This document shows, one piece after another, positions 7,132 to 14,882 of a stretch of 39,677 nt of DNA. Origin of the DNA: JBOFLG01 sp051657745 (GTDB lineage: Bacteria > Actinomycetota > Actinomycetes > Actinomycetales > Dermatophilaceae); NCBI GenBank assembly GCA_051657745.1, contig JBOFLG010000202.1, positions 1 through 39,677 on the forward strand. The letters are read 5' to 3'. Within the stretch, counting starts at the first letter, position 1; each line of letters begins with the position of its first letter. The notes below the pieces were generated by a model. It was not told the origin of the DNA. It worked only from the letters and a program-made list of their open reading frames with translations, and did not search any database. The translations under genes and the position numbers were made by a program.

Positions 7132-9990
7132 TCAGCCGGCGGGACTCTCCGCGCGGTCCAGGTCGCGGCCTACGTCGCGGGCGGCGGAGTCTCCGGCCTC
7201 GGTGGCCTCGGCCTGCAGCGCGGCCGGGTCCAGGTCCGGGTCTCCGACCCCGGGTACGTGGGTGCCCGGCTGGGCCTGATGCGTCATCCGCTCCAGTTCG
7301 GCCATGACGTCGGCGTGCCGGTCGACCGAGAGCACCACGATGTCGCCTGGGTTGGCGCGGGCCATGACGTGCCGCACTGCGGTGGTCTCGTCGAGCACGG
7401 CCTCGACCTGACGGCACCGCGCCCCGCCCTGGTCCATCCGGCGGCGCGCGCCGGCGAGCACCTCGGTAGAGGTGAAGCCCGGCTCGCGGCCGCGGAGCCG
7501 CCCGTCCTCGCGTACGACGACGACATCGAAGAACTCGGCAGCGATCGCCCCGAGCTCGCGCATATCCTCGGGCCGCCGGTCGCCGGCGGTGGCCACCATC
7601 CCGATCCGGGAGATCCGGCCGAGGTCGGCCTGGCCGGCCTTGACCGCGGAGTAGCGGTCCAGGAAATCGCCCAGGACCCGCATGCCAGGAGCGTTGTGGC
7701 AGTAGTCGACAAACACATCGACTCCGCGCACGTCGACCTGGTTCATCCGTCCGGGCGACAGGTAGTACGACGTGGTGAACGTGCGCAGGCCCTGCCGGAT
7801 CTGGTGCAGCCCGGTATCGACCGCGAACGCGGCCCCCGCGGCGGCCATCGCGTTGGCGACGTTGAACAGCGCGGTCCCGCCGAACGTGGCCGGGAGAAGG
7901 TGGGTCCAGGCCAACTGCATCGAGCGCCGCCCGTGCCGGATGACGATCATGTCGCCCCGGTCGCTCGGTTCGAGGACGACGGCTCGGCCGCCGCGGCGGC
8001 AGTGGTCGTCGATCATCTCCCGGACGCGGCTGTCCGGGGCGGCCAGGCTGAACCAGATGACCGAGCCAGAGCATCGGCGCTCCATGCGCCGCACGTGCGG
8101 GTCGTCGGCGTTGAGCACCGCGAAGCCCCCACGCGGCACCGCCTCGACGATCACGGCCTTGACGTCGGCGAGCTGGTCGAGAGTGTCGATGCCGCGCATG
8201 CCGAGGTGGTCCGGGGCGATGTTCGTGACCACGGCGACGTCGTTGCGGTCGTAGCCAAGACCCTCGCGAAGGATGCCGCCGCGGGCGACCTCCATGACCG
8301 CGAAGTCGACCCGCGGGTTCTGCAGCACCATTCGGGCCGACTTCGGGCCGGAGGCGTCGGCGCGAAGCACGAGGCGCTCGTCGACGACGATGCCGTCGGT
8401 CGACGTCATCCCGACCCGGCGACCGACGCCCTTCATGATGTGCGCCAGCATCCGTGACGTCGTGGTCTTGCCGTTGGTGCCGGTGACCGCCACGACCGGC
8501 ACCCGCGACGGCGCACCGGGAGGGAAGAGCAGGTCGACGACGGGTGCGGCGATGAACTGCGGCTCGCCAACTGTCGGATGAGTGTGCATCCGGAACCCCG
8601 GCGCCGCGTTGACCTCGCAGATCGCACCCCCGGTCTCCCGCACCGGCGCCGCGATGTCGGGGCAGATGAAGTCGATGCCGGCCACGTCGAGCCCGATCAG
8701 CCGGGCTGCCTCCTCGGCGATCTCGACATTGTCGGGGTGGGCGTCGGCAGTGCGGTCCACCGAGATGCCACCGGTGGACATGTTGCCGGTGAGTGCGAGC
8801 TTGACCACGGTGCCCTCGGGCGGGGTGTCGTCCACGGTCATGCCCTGCTGCCGGAGCAACCGCTCGGCCGCTCGGTCGACCTTGATCCTGGTGAGGACCT
8901 TCTCGTGCCCCACCCCGCGTCGCGGGTCGGCGTTGGTGGCATCGACGAGCTCGCGCACCGTGTGCGTGCCGTCGCCGACCACGTGCGCCGGCACCCGCTC
9001 GGCGATCGCCTGCATCCGGCCCCCGACGATAAGGCAGCGGTAGTCGTGCCCGGTGACGAACGACTCCACGACCACCCGTCCCCGCCGCGACTCGCCCTCG
9101 GCGACGGTGAACGCCGCGCGCACATCGTCGTCGGAGGTGAGGTCGAGGCACACACCCCGTCCGTGGTTGCCATCGACGGGCTTGACCACGACCGGGTGGC
9201 CGATCCGGCGGGCCGCCGCCACGGCATCCTCGGCGGTGCGAACCGTCTCCTGCCTGGGCACCGGGAGCCCGGCCGACCCAAGCAGGCGGGTGGTGAGGTC
9301 CTTGTCCGAGGCGATGTCGACCGCCAGCGCGCTGGTGCGGGACGTCATGGTGGCCCGGATCCGTTGCTGGTGCACGCCCTGCCCGAGCTGGACCAGGCTG
9401 CCGGTGCCCAGCCGGATGTAGGGGATGTCGCGGCTCACCGCCTCCTCGAGGATCGCGGTCGTCGATGGCCCGAAGGCGGTGCGCTCGGCCCGGGTGAGGA
9501 ACCGCTCGAACTGGTCGGCGAAGTCGAAGCCGCTCGCTGCCTCAACGAGGTGGTTGAGCAGCCGCACCCCAAGCCGGCCGGCGGCCAGGCCCACCTCCTC
9601 GCTGGTGTACCCGTAGACGACGTTGTAGACGCCGGTACTGCCCTTGACCGCGCGGGTTTTGCCGCGGCGTTGGTCGTGGCCGGCTTCCTGCTGCAGTTGG
9701 AGCGCGACGTGCTCGGCCACATGCCCGAGCCAGGTGCCCTCCTCGAGCCGCTCGACGAAGCCGCCCCGGTGCCCGCGCGAGCAGCCGTGCTCGTGCAGGC
9801 CGGGCAGCCACTCCAGGAGCTGCGCGGTGAACCCCGGCAGGGTGTCGGTGGGGTACCCCTCGAGCACGCCGAGGTCGACAACCAGGTGAATCGCGGGGTG
9901 GTACGACCAGATGTTCCCGCCGCGGTACACGCGTGACTCGACGATGCGCAGCTCGGGAGCCGCGGGTCCGGTGGGAGTCGGCCGGTCCAT
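7132..9990 (-). CDS. cphA: Cyanophycin synthetase
   Basis: 952 residues, somewhat longer than typical (about 870-900). It polymerises Asp and Arg with ATP into multi-L-arginyl-poly-L-aspartate. The N-domain is about 1-165 (HPAIHLVVDLG, WLGHVAEHVALQLQ). The ATP-grasp domain is about 222-485 (HPVVVKPVDGNHGRGV at 265-280; ICEVNAAPGFRMH near its end) and adds Asp to the backbone. The Mur-ligase domain from about 495 has P-loop GTNGKTTT at 504-511, EVARGG and SPGRMN, and attaches Arg. The last 60 or so residues are Ala/Asp-rich and poorly conserved. The ATG at 9988-9990 has a strong AGGAGGT 6 nt upstream. It lies 58 nt after cphB on the same strand, downstream of serB. Confidence 0.95.
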   Translation of the reverse strand: MDRPTPTGPAAPELRIVESRVYRGGNIWSYHPAIHLVVDLGVLEGYPTDTLPGFTAQLLEWLPGLHEHGCSRGHRGGFVERLEEGTWLGHVAEHVALQLQQEAGHDQRRGKTRAVKGSTGVYNVVYGYTSEEVGLAAGRLGVRLLNHLVEAASGFDFADQFERFLTRAERTAFGPSTTAILEEAVSRDIPYIRLGTGSLVQLGQGVHQQRIRATMTSRTSALAVDIASDKDLTTRLLGSAGLPVPRQETVRTAEDAVAAARRIGHPVVVKPVDGNHGRGVCLDLTSDDDVRAAFTVAEGESRRGRVVVESFVTGHDYRCLIVGGRMQAIAERVPAHVVGDGTHTVRELVDATNADPRRGVGHEKVLTRIKVDRAAERLLRQQGMTVDDTPPEGTVVKLALTGNMSTGGISVDRTADAHPDNVEIAEEAARLIGLDVAGIDFICPDIAAPVRETGGAICEVNAAPGFRMHTHPTVGEPQFIAAPVVDLLFPPGAPSRVPVVAVTGTNGKTTTSRMLAHIMKGVGRRVGMTSTDGIVVDERLVLRADASGPKSARMVLQNPRVDFAVMEVARGGILREGLGYDRNDVAVVTNIAPDHLGMRGIDTLDQLADVKAVIVEAVPRGGFAVLNADDPHVRRMERRCSGSVIWFSLAAPDSRVREMIDDHCRRGGRAVVLEPSDRGDMIVIRHGRRSMQLAWTHLLPATFGGTALFNVANAMAAAGAAFAVDTGLHQIRQGLRTFTTSYYLSPGRMNQVDVRGVDVFVDYCHNAPGMRVLGDFLDRYSAVKAGQADLGRISRIGMVATAGDRRPEDMRELGAIAAEFFDVVVVREDGRLRGREPGFTSTEVLAGARRRMDQGGARCRQVEAVLDETTAVRHVMARANPGDIVVLSVDRHADVMAELERMTHQAQPGTHVPGVGDPDLDPAALQAEATEAGDSAARDVGRDLDRAESPAG

Positions 9991-9996
9991 GCGGGT

Positions 9997-10003
9997 ACCT
10001 CCT
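9997..10003 (-). promoter_or_regulatory. Strong Shine-Dalgarno (AGGAGGT) of cphA
   Basis: AGGAGGT lies 6 nt before the cphA ATG. It fixes the start and contrasts with the many leaderless-looking genes nearby, so cphA is probably translated from a serB/cphB-cphA message. Confidence 0.8.
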
Positions 10004-10048
10004 GCGGTCGATGGATGCGGTGAGTGGATGACGCGGCGCGGTTGCCGC

Positions 10049-10906
10049 TCAGCCTTTCGCGGTGGCGAGGCGAACCGCGACGTCGGCGTGCTGTTCGACG
10101 AAGCCGGTGAGTCGACGCTCGACGAGGTCGAAGGTCGACCCGGCCGGCAGGGTATGCACGACTGCCCCCGAGACCAGCAGCGGCGCGCCCCGCCGGGCGT
10201 CGGGGGCATCGGTGGTCGCCCGGCGGGCATCCACCACGAACACCGAACCGCTGCCGTACACGGTGACCGCACGCCGATCGGTGACGACCATCGCGGTGTC
10301 CTCGTCGATGCCGACCCCGAGCAGCTGTGGTGACGCCGCGATCACGGAGAGCAGCCGACCGTAACGGCCGCGCTGGTCGAAATGCTGGTCCACGACCACC
10401 CCAGGCAGCAGACCGAGCCCGGCGGATACCTGGCTGCCCCGCTGTCGCGGGGTGACGCCCTGGTCGCCGAGCGAGATCATGAAGTCGCTCATGATCGACG
10501 CGCCCGCCGAGGTGCCGCCGACGACCCCGCCGCGGTCGTGCACGCGCAGCAGCGCATCACCGACCGGCGTGCCGGCCAGCAGTTGCGAGAGCTTGAGTTG
10601 GCTGCCGCCACCGAGGAACACCCCGGTCGCCCGGTCGAGCAGCGCGACCGCAGCGGGGTCGTGCGCGTCCTCGCGGCTAGCGGGGTCGACCACGTCGATG
10701 GCCGAGACGCCGAGCCGGGCGAACACCTCCGCATAGGACGCCGCGACCTCGTCGGCCAGGGTGGACGCCGTGGGCACCAGCACGATCTGGGCCTTCCGGC
10801 CGCCGGCAAGTTTCACGAAACGGCGCAGCAGCGAGGCCCGGCCGGTCCGGTCCTCGGCGCCACCGATGACCACCAGGGTCGGGCTCGACGGGCGGGTGCG
10901 CGGCAT
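10049..10906 (-). CDS. cphB: Cyanophycinase
   Basis: 285-residue serine peptidase of family S51 that cuts cyanophycin into beta-Asp-Arg dipeptides. The nucleophile Ser133 sits in GGTSAGAS. His175 (DQHFDQRGR) and Glu202 (GIDEDTAM) correspond to the Ser132/His174/Glu201 triad known from Synechocystis CphB, each offset by one. GGAEDR at the N-terminus and FLGGGSQLKLSQLL are also family hallmarks. No signal peptide is seen, so it is probably an intracellular mobilising enzyme. It starts 4 nt after the serB stop and cphA follows, so synthesis and breakdown genes are coupled. TAGGCT 6 nt before the ATG could give an extra leaderless transcript. Confidence 0.95.
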   Translation of the reverse strand: MPRTRPSSPTLVVIGGAEDRTGRASLLRRFVKLAGGRKAQIVLVPTASTLADEVAASYAEVFARLGVSAIDVVDPASREDAHDPAAVALLDRATGVFLGGGSQLKLSQLLAGTPVGDALLRVHDRGGVVGGTSAGASIMSDFMISLGDQGVTPRQRGSQVSAGLGLLPGVVVDQHFDQRGRYGRLLSVIAASPQLLGVGIDEDTAMVVTDRRAVTVYGSGSVFVVDARRATTDAPDARRGAPLLVSGAVVHTLPAGSTFDLVERRLTGFVEQHADVAVRLATAKG

Positions 10907-10910
10907 CCGG

Positions 10911-12176
10911 TCAGCCTAGTGGCGCTGCTGGTTCGGCGTCGGCGCGCTGGGGCGCTGCTGGTTCGGCGTCGGCGTCTTCGATCTCCTCGCGGGAGATGCC
11001 CAGGAGGAATAGCACCGTGTCGAGGTAGGGCACCGTGACGGCGGCGTCAGCTCGCTCGCGCACCAGCGGCTTGGCGTTGAAGGCGACGCCCAGACCGGCG
11101 GCCGCCAGCATGTCGAGGTCGTTCGCGCCGTCGCCGATCGCGACCGTGCGGCTCAGCGGCAACCCCTCGAGGTCGGCGAGCTCGCGCAGCGCGGCGGCCT
11201 TGGCGGCCCGGTCGACCACCTCACCGAGCACCCGTCCGGTGAGCCGCCCACCGGCGACCTCGAGCCGGTTGGCCCGCACGTGGGCGACACCGAGTTCGGC
11301 GGCGAGCGGCTCGACCACCTCCGCGAAGCCTCCGGAGACGAGGGCGACGGTGAAGCCGAGCCGCCTCAGAGTGCGCACCAGAGTCCGTGCTCCGGGGGTG
11401 AGTCGGACGGCCCGCCGCACGTCGTCGAGCACGCTCACCGGCAGCCCGGCCAGGGTCGCCACCCGGGCATGCAGGCTGGCGGCGAAGTCGAGTTCTCCGC
11501 GCATCGCGGCGGCGGTGACCGCCGCGACCTCGGCCATCCGGCCAGCGTGCTCGGCGAGCAGCTCGATGACCTCGTCCTGGATGAGCGTGGAGTCAACGTC
11601 CATGACGACCAGGCGGCGCCCGCGCCGGGCCAGGCCGGCCGGGGCGACCGCGACGTCGGCCCCGGTGTCGGCGGCGGCGAGTGCGAGCGCCCGGCGCAGG
11701 GAGACCACGTCGGCCCCGGAGACATCGAGTTCGACGGTCGTGACCGGCCGCCGGGACAGCCGGCGGATCCGGTCAATGTTGGCCCCGTGCTCGGCAACGG
11801 CAGCGGCGACCGCTGCGACGTGGCGGGCCTCCAGCGGTGCTGCCATCACCACCACGGCCACTCGCCCGGTGCGCCGGTGGGCGTTGTCACCGTGGCCGAC
11901 GGTGAGCGTCACCGTCATCCCCATGGCATCCCCGGCGCGGGTCAGCCGATCGGCGAGCACGTTCTCGTCGCGCCCCGGAGCGAGCAGCGCAGCGAGCGTG
12001 AGATGGCCGCGGACTACGACCTGTTCGAGGTCGATGACCTCGGCCCCGACGCTCGAGGCCGCTTCGAAGAGTGCTCGGGTCACACCCGGCCGGTCGGGCC
12101 CGTTGAGCGAGACCATCAGGGTCCGCTGCTCGGGGTCGGGCGGTATGGGGCGGTCGAACTCATCCTCAGCGGCCAC
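10911..12176 (-). CDS. serB: Phosphoserine phosphatase with N-terminal ACT-like domains
   Basis: 421 residues. The enzyme makes L-serine from phosphoserine. Residues about 18-175 hold two ACT-like regulatory domains (LMVSLNGPDRPGVTRALF at 20-37, then VAVVVMAAPLEARHVAAV). The HAD phosphatase domain carries VVMDVDSTLIQDEVIELLAEHAG (nucleophile Asp of DVDST), LVSGGF and GDGANDLDMLAAAGLG. This matches actinobacterial SerB2-type enzymes. The start is GTG 12174-12176 with TAACCT 6 nt upstream. The last 20 or so residues repeat ADAEPAAP, encoded by a 30-bp DNA duplication, and are probably dispensable. It is the first gene of a tight run with cphB and cphA, which is unusual company. Confidence 0.93.
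   Translation of the reverse strand: MAAEDEFDRPIPPDPEQRTLMVSLNGPDRPGVTRALFEAASSVGAEVIDLEQVVVRGHLTLAALLAPGRDENVLADRLTRAGDAMGMTVTLTVGHGDNAHRRTGRVAVVVMAAPLEARHVAAVAAAVAEHGANIDRIRRLSRRPVTTVELDVSGADVVSLRRALALAAADTGADVAVAPAGLARRGRRLVVMDVDSTLIQDEVIELLAEHAGRMAEVAAVTAAAMRGELDFAASLHARVATLAGLPVSVLDDVRRAVRLTPGARTLVRTLRRLGFTVALVSGGFAEVVEPLAAELGVAHVRANRLEVAGGRLTGRVLGEVVDRAAKAAALRELADLEGLPLSRTVAIGDGANDLDMLAAAGLGVAFNAKPLVRERADAAVTVPYLDTVLFLLGISREEIEDADAEPAAPQRADAEPAAPLG
10913..10918 (-). promoter_or_regulatory. Candidate internal -10 (TAGGCT) for cphB
   Basis: TAGGCT lies within the last codons of serB, 6 nt before the cphB ATG, in the same geometry as the other leaderless candidates. It would let cphB-cphA be expressed apart from serB. 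Confidence 0.5.
10921..10974. repeat. 30-bp tandem duplication in the 3' end of serB
   Basis: A 24-nt sequence starting ggcgctgctggttcggcgtc occurs at 10921-10944 and again at 10951-10974, with a 6-nt spacer. It lengthens the SerB C-terminal tail by about ten residues without breaking the frame. Confidence 0.85.
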
Positions 12177-12295
12177 GACGGCAGGTTAACGAGCGAGCTA
12201 GGGCCCGGTCGCCCTGGGCCGGTTCGACCCCGTTTCGCGCGTCCCCGCTCGACCTGTCGGAGCTGCGTGACGATGAGCGGCTGCACCTCTCCGGC

Positions 12296-12595
12296 GTGTC
12301 ACTCGACGAGTCGAACATCTCCGCCGGTGACATGGTTGAGGGCTATGTGATGGCTGCCGACGTCGATGCTGTCCTGGACGGCTATCTGCTCTCGCCGGCC
12401 TCTCGATCGAGGGCCAATGTCGTTCTCCACGTGGTCCATCACCAGCTCGACCTGGACATCGACCTTGGCGTCGCGGTCAGGTATCCGTTGCTGCTGGCGG
12501 CCGATCTGGCCGAGCACGACGGGGTTCGGGAGCGTGCCGAGTCAGTTCGGGCCGCGAGCGACCTGGCCCGGAGCATCGGAGCAGCAGATGCCTGA
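12296..12595 (+). CDS. Small hypothetical or remnant ORF in an otherwise empty stretch
   Basis: 99 codons from a GTG at 12296, ending TGA. The frame continues open upstream to the serB start with plausible residues (PLDLSELRDDERLHLSGV) but without ATG or GTG, so the true start may be lost or non-standard. The peptide ANVVLHVVHHQLDLDIDLG...YPLLLAADLAEHDG looks like a folded C-terminal segment with normal codon use. I do not recognise the family. It could be a decayed gene fragment. The rest of the 12177-12730 gap holds no feature I can support: no tRNA, no clear promoter and no repeat family. Confidence 0.35.
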   Translation: MSLDESNISAGDMVEGYVMAADVDAVLDGYLLSPASRSRANVVLHVVHHQLDLDIDLGVAVRYPLLLAADLAEHDGVRERAESVRAASDLARSIGAADA

Positions 12596-12730
12596 CCCCA
12601 TCGCGCGCCGCGATGTCGGTGGAGCACGCGAGCAAGGCATTGAACCGGGTGGTCCGTGCGGCGACGTTGAATGGATGACGCGGATCGGCACCGCGATCAG
12701 TCCGGAGCCGTCCGCTACTGGCGCCCCCCG

Positions 12731-13567
12731 TCATCCCACGCCCGAGCCCGGGTGGGAGTCGCGCCACGCGACGAGGTCGCGGATCGGGCCGGGGTCGTAG
12801 TCGGGCCCGTTCAGCCCGACCGTGAACAACCGAGTGCCCACCGCGTACAACTGCTCGGCGCCGGCGGCGTAGTCCTCGGCGTCCTCCGGGAGCCGGCCGG
12901 GCGTGGGGGAGACCCCGGCCGATCGCTCGATCTCGCCCGGGTCGCGGCCCACCTCGGCGCACCACCGGTCGAGCACCTCGTGCTTGTGTGCGATGACCTC
13001 CGGCCCGCCGAAGCCATGCCAGATGTCGGCGTGCTCGGCGACGATGCGCAGCGTCTTGCGCTCACCGCCCCCGCCGACCAGCACCGGGATGTCGCGGGTC
13101 GGCGCCGGGTTCAGCCTGGCCCACCGCTGCTTCACCAGCGGCAGGTCGCGGGCCAGTGCATCGAGCCGCCCTCCGGCCGTGCCGAACTCGTAGCCGTACT
13201 CGGTGTAGTCGCGCTCGAACCAGCCCGACCCGATGCCGAGCACCACCCGGCCTGCGCCACCGTCGCGGGCGCTGATGTGGTCAACAGTCCGGGCCATGTC
13301 GGCGAGCAGCTGCGGGTTGCGGTAACTGTTACACGAGACCAGTGCGCCGATCTCGACCCGCTCGGTGGCCTCGGCCCAGGCCGCGAGCATGGTCCAGCAC
13401 TCGAAGTGCGGACCGTCGGGCTCACCGTAGAGCGGGTAGAAGTGGTCCCAGTTGAAGACCACGTCAACGCCGATCTCCTCAAGTTCGGCGCACGACCGGC
13501 GGATCTCGGCATAGGACGCATGTTGCGGCTGGACCTGCGCGCCGATCCGGATGGGGTGGTTGCTCAC
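12731..13567 (-). CDS. LLM-class F420-dependent oxidoreductase
   Basis: 278-residue TIM-barrel protein of the luciferase-like family. These enzymes usually use coenzyme F420 in actinobacteria; the substrate is not predictable. Typical segments are VVFNWDHFYPLYGEPDG, ERVEIGALVSCNSYRNPQLLADMARTVDHIS, VLGIGSGWFERDYTEYGYEFG and IPVLVGGGGERKTLRIVAEHADIWH. The GTG start (13565-13567) abuts the glgC TAA stop with no base between them. Its AGGAGGT Shine-Dalgarno lies inside the glgC 3' end, so the two genes are very probably translationally coupled. A link to glycogen metabolism is not implied by the family. Confidence 0.88.
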   Translation of the reverse strand: MSNHPIRIGAQVQPQHASYAEIRRSCAELEEIGVDVVFNWDHFYPLYGEPDGPHFECWTMLAAWAEATERVEIGALVSCNSYRNPQLLADMARTVDHISARDGGAGRVVLGIGSGWFERDYTEYGYEFGTAGGRLDALARDLPLVKQRWARLNPAPTRDIPVLVGGGGERKTLRIVAEHADIWHGFGGPEVIAHKHEVLDRWCAEVGRDPGEIERSAGVSPTPGRLPEDAEDYAAGAEQLYAVGTRLFTVGLNGPDYDPGPIRDLVAWRDSHPGSGVG

Positions 13568-14818
13568 TTAGGTGACCTCCTGGCCTTTGCCGACGACGGT
13601 GATCCCGGACGGGGTCACCTCGAACCCCCGCGCCCGGTCGTGCTCAGCGTCGTAGCCGATGCTGGTTCCTTCGGGGACGATCACGTTCTTGTCGATGATC
13701 GTCCGTCTGATCCGGCAGTGTCGCATGACCTGGACGCCATCGAGCACCACGCTGTCGTCGATCTCGGTGTAACTGTGCACGTGCACATCGGGAGAGATCA
13801 CTGAGCCGGTGACTCGGGCCCCGGAGATCACCACGCCGGGCGAGACCGCTGAGTTGAGCGCCTCTCCGAACCGGCCGTGGATGCCGTGCACGAACTTTGC
13901 CGGCGGATACGGGCCGTAGGTGGTGAAGATCGGCCAGTCGTAGTTGTAGAGGTTGAAGACTGGGTGAATTGAGACCAGGTCCATTTGGGCCTCAAAATAC
14001 GAGTCGATGGTGCCGACGTCGCGCCAATATCCGAGGTCTCGCTCGGTCCCCCCGGGGATGACGTTGTCGCGAAAGTCGTACGCGTTGGCGGCGCCCTGCT
14101 CGACCAGTGCGGGCACGATGTCGCCACCCATATCGTGCTTACTGCCCGCATTCGTGGCGTCGGCCGTGACCGCCTCGACGAGCGCGTCGGCGGTGAACAC
14201 GTAGTTCCCCATGCTGGCGTAGATCTCGTCGGGAGAGCCAGGTAGACCACCGACCTCAGCCGGTTTTTCCAGGAATGCGCGGATTCGGGTCGGGTCGTCC
14301 GGGTAGACGTCGATGACACCGAACTCGCTGGCGGTCGAGCGGGGTTGCCGGATTGCCGCCACGGTGACTCCGGCCCCGGACTGCACGTGCTGCTCGACCA
14401 TCTGCGAAAAGTCCATGCGGTATACGTGATCGGCTCCGACGACCACCACGATGTCGGGCCGCTCGTCGGTGATCGTGTTCAGGCTTTGGAAAATGGCGTC
14501 GGCGCTGCCCAGATACCAGTCTTTGCCCATCCGCTGCTGGGCCGGGATCGGGGCGACATAATTGCCGAGCATGGTCGACATCCGCCAGGTCTTGGTGACA
14601 TGCCGGTCAAGACTGTGCGACTTGTACTGGGTCAGCACGACCACCTTGAGGTAGCCGGAGTTGACCACGTTGGAGAGCGCGAAGTCGATAAGGCGATAGA
14701 TGCCGCCGAACGGCACCGCAGGTTTGGCCCGGTCCCGGGTCAGCGGCATCAGGCGCTTGCCTTCCCCGCCGGCGAGCACGATCACGAGCACTGTGGGACC
14801 ACCGCTGCGGTACGCCAT
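13568..14818 (-). CDS. glgC: Glucose-1-phosphate adenylyltransferase
   Basis: 416 residues. It makes ADP-glucose from glucose-1-P and ATP, the committed donor step of bacterial glycogen and related alpha-glucan synthesis. The N-terminal LAGGEGKRLMPLTRDRAKP is the nucleotidyltransferase pyrophosphorylase motif, followed by PFGGIYRLIDFALSN. Residues around VVGADHVYRMDF, EFGVIDV and FLEKP line the sugar-phosphate site. The C-terminal third is a left-handed beta-helix (ISPDVHVHSYTEIDDSVVLDG). The ATG at 14816-14818 lies 7 nt from TAGGTT. The open frame upstream of that ATG is non-conserved. It diverges from glgA over 64 bp, the common actinobacterial arrangement. Confidence 0.96.
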   Translation of the reverse strand: MAYRSGGPTVLVIVLAGGEGKRLMPLTRDRAKPAVPFGGIYRLIDFALSNVVNSGYLKVVVLTQYKSHSLDRHVTKTWRMSTMLGNYVAPIPAQQRMGKDWYLGSADAIFQSLNTITDERPDIVVVVGADHVYRMDFSQMVEQHVQSGAGVTVAAIRQPRSTASEFGVIDVYPDDPTRIRAFLEKPAEVGGLPGSPDEIYASMGNYVFTADALVEAVTADATNAGSKHDMGGDIVPALVEQGAANAYDFRDNVIPGGTERDLGYWRDVGTIDSYFEAQMDLVSIHPVFNLYNYDWPIFTTYGPYPPAKFVHGIHGRFGEALNSAVSPGVVISGARVTGSVISPDVHVHSYTEIDDSVVLDGVQVMRHCRIRRTIIDKNVIVPEGTSIGYDAEHDRARGFEVTPSGITVVGKGQEVT

Positions 14819-14825
14819 AGCGCCT

Positions 14826-14831
14826 AACCTA
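14826..14831 (-). promoter_or_regulatory. -10 element TAGGTT of glgC
   Basis: On the minus strand TAGGTT lies 7 nt before the glgC ATG. With the glgA element 38 bp away it forms a compact divergent promoter with no room for long leaders. Confidence 0.6.
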
Positions 14832-14869
14832 TGGGCTCGGCGGTCTCGTCGGGAGGGTAGCGGCGTCAC

Positions 14870-14875
14870 TAGGGT
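14870..14875 (+). promoter_or_regulatory. -10 element TAGGGT of glgA
   Basis: TAGGGT lies 7 nt before the GTG at 14883. This spacing favours 14883 over the in-frame GTG at 14874, which overlaps the hexamer. Confidence 0.6.
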
Positions 14876-14882
14876 GAAACGT

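Noticed and set aside
7258..9936. Long + strand open frames across cphA
   Set aside because: Shadows of cphA; they are His/Val/Gly-rich with no family resemblance.
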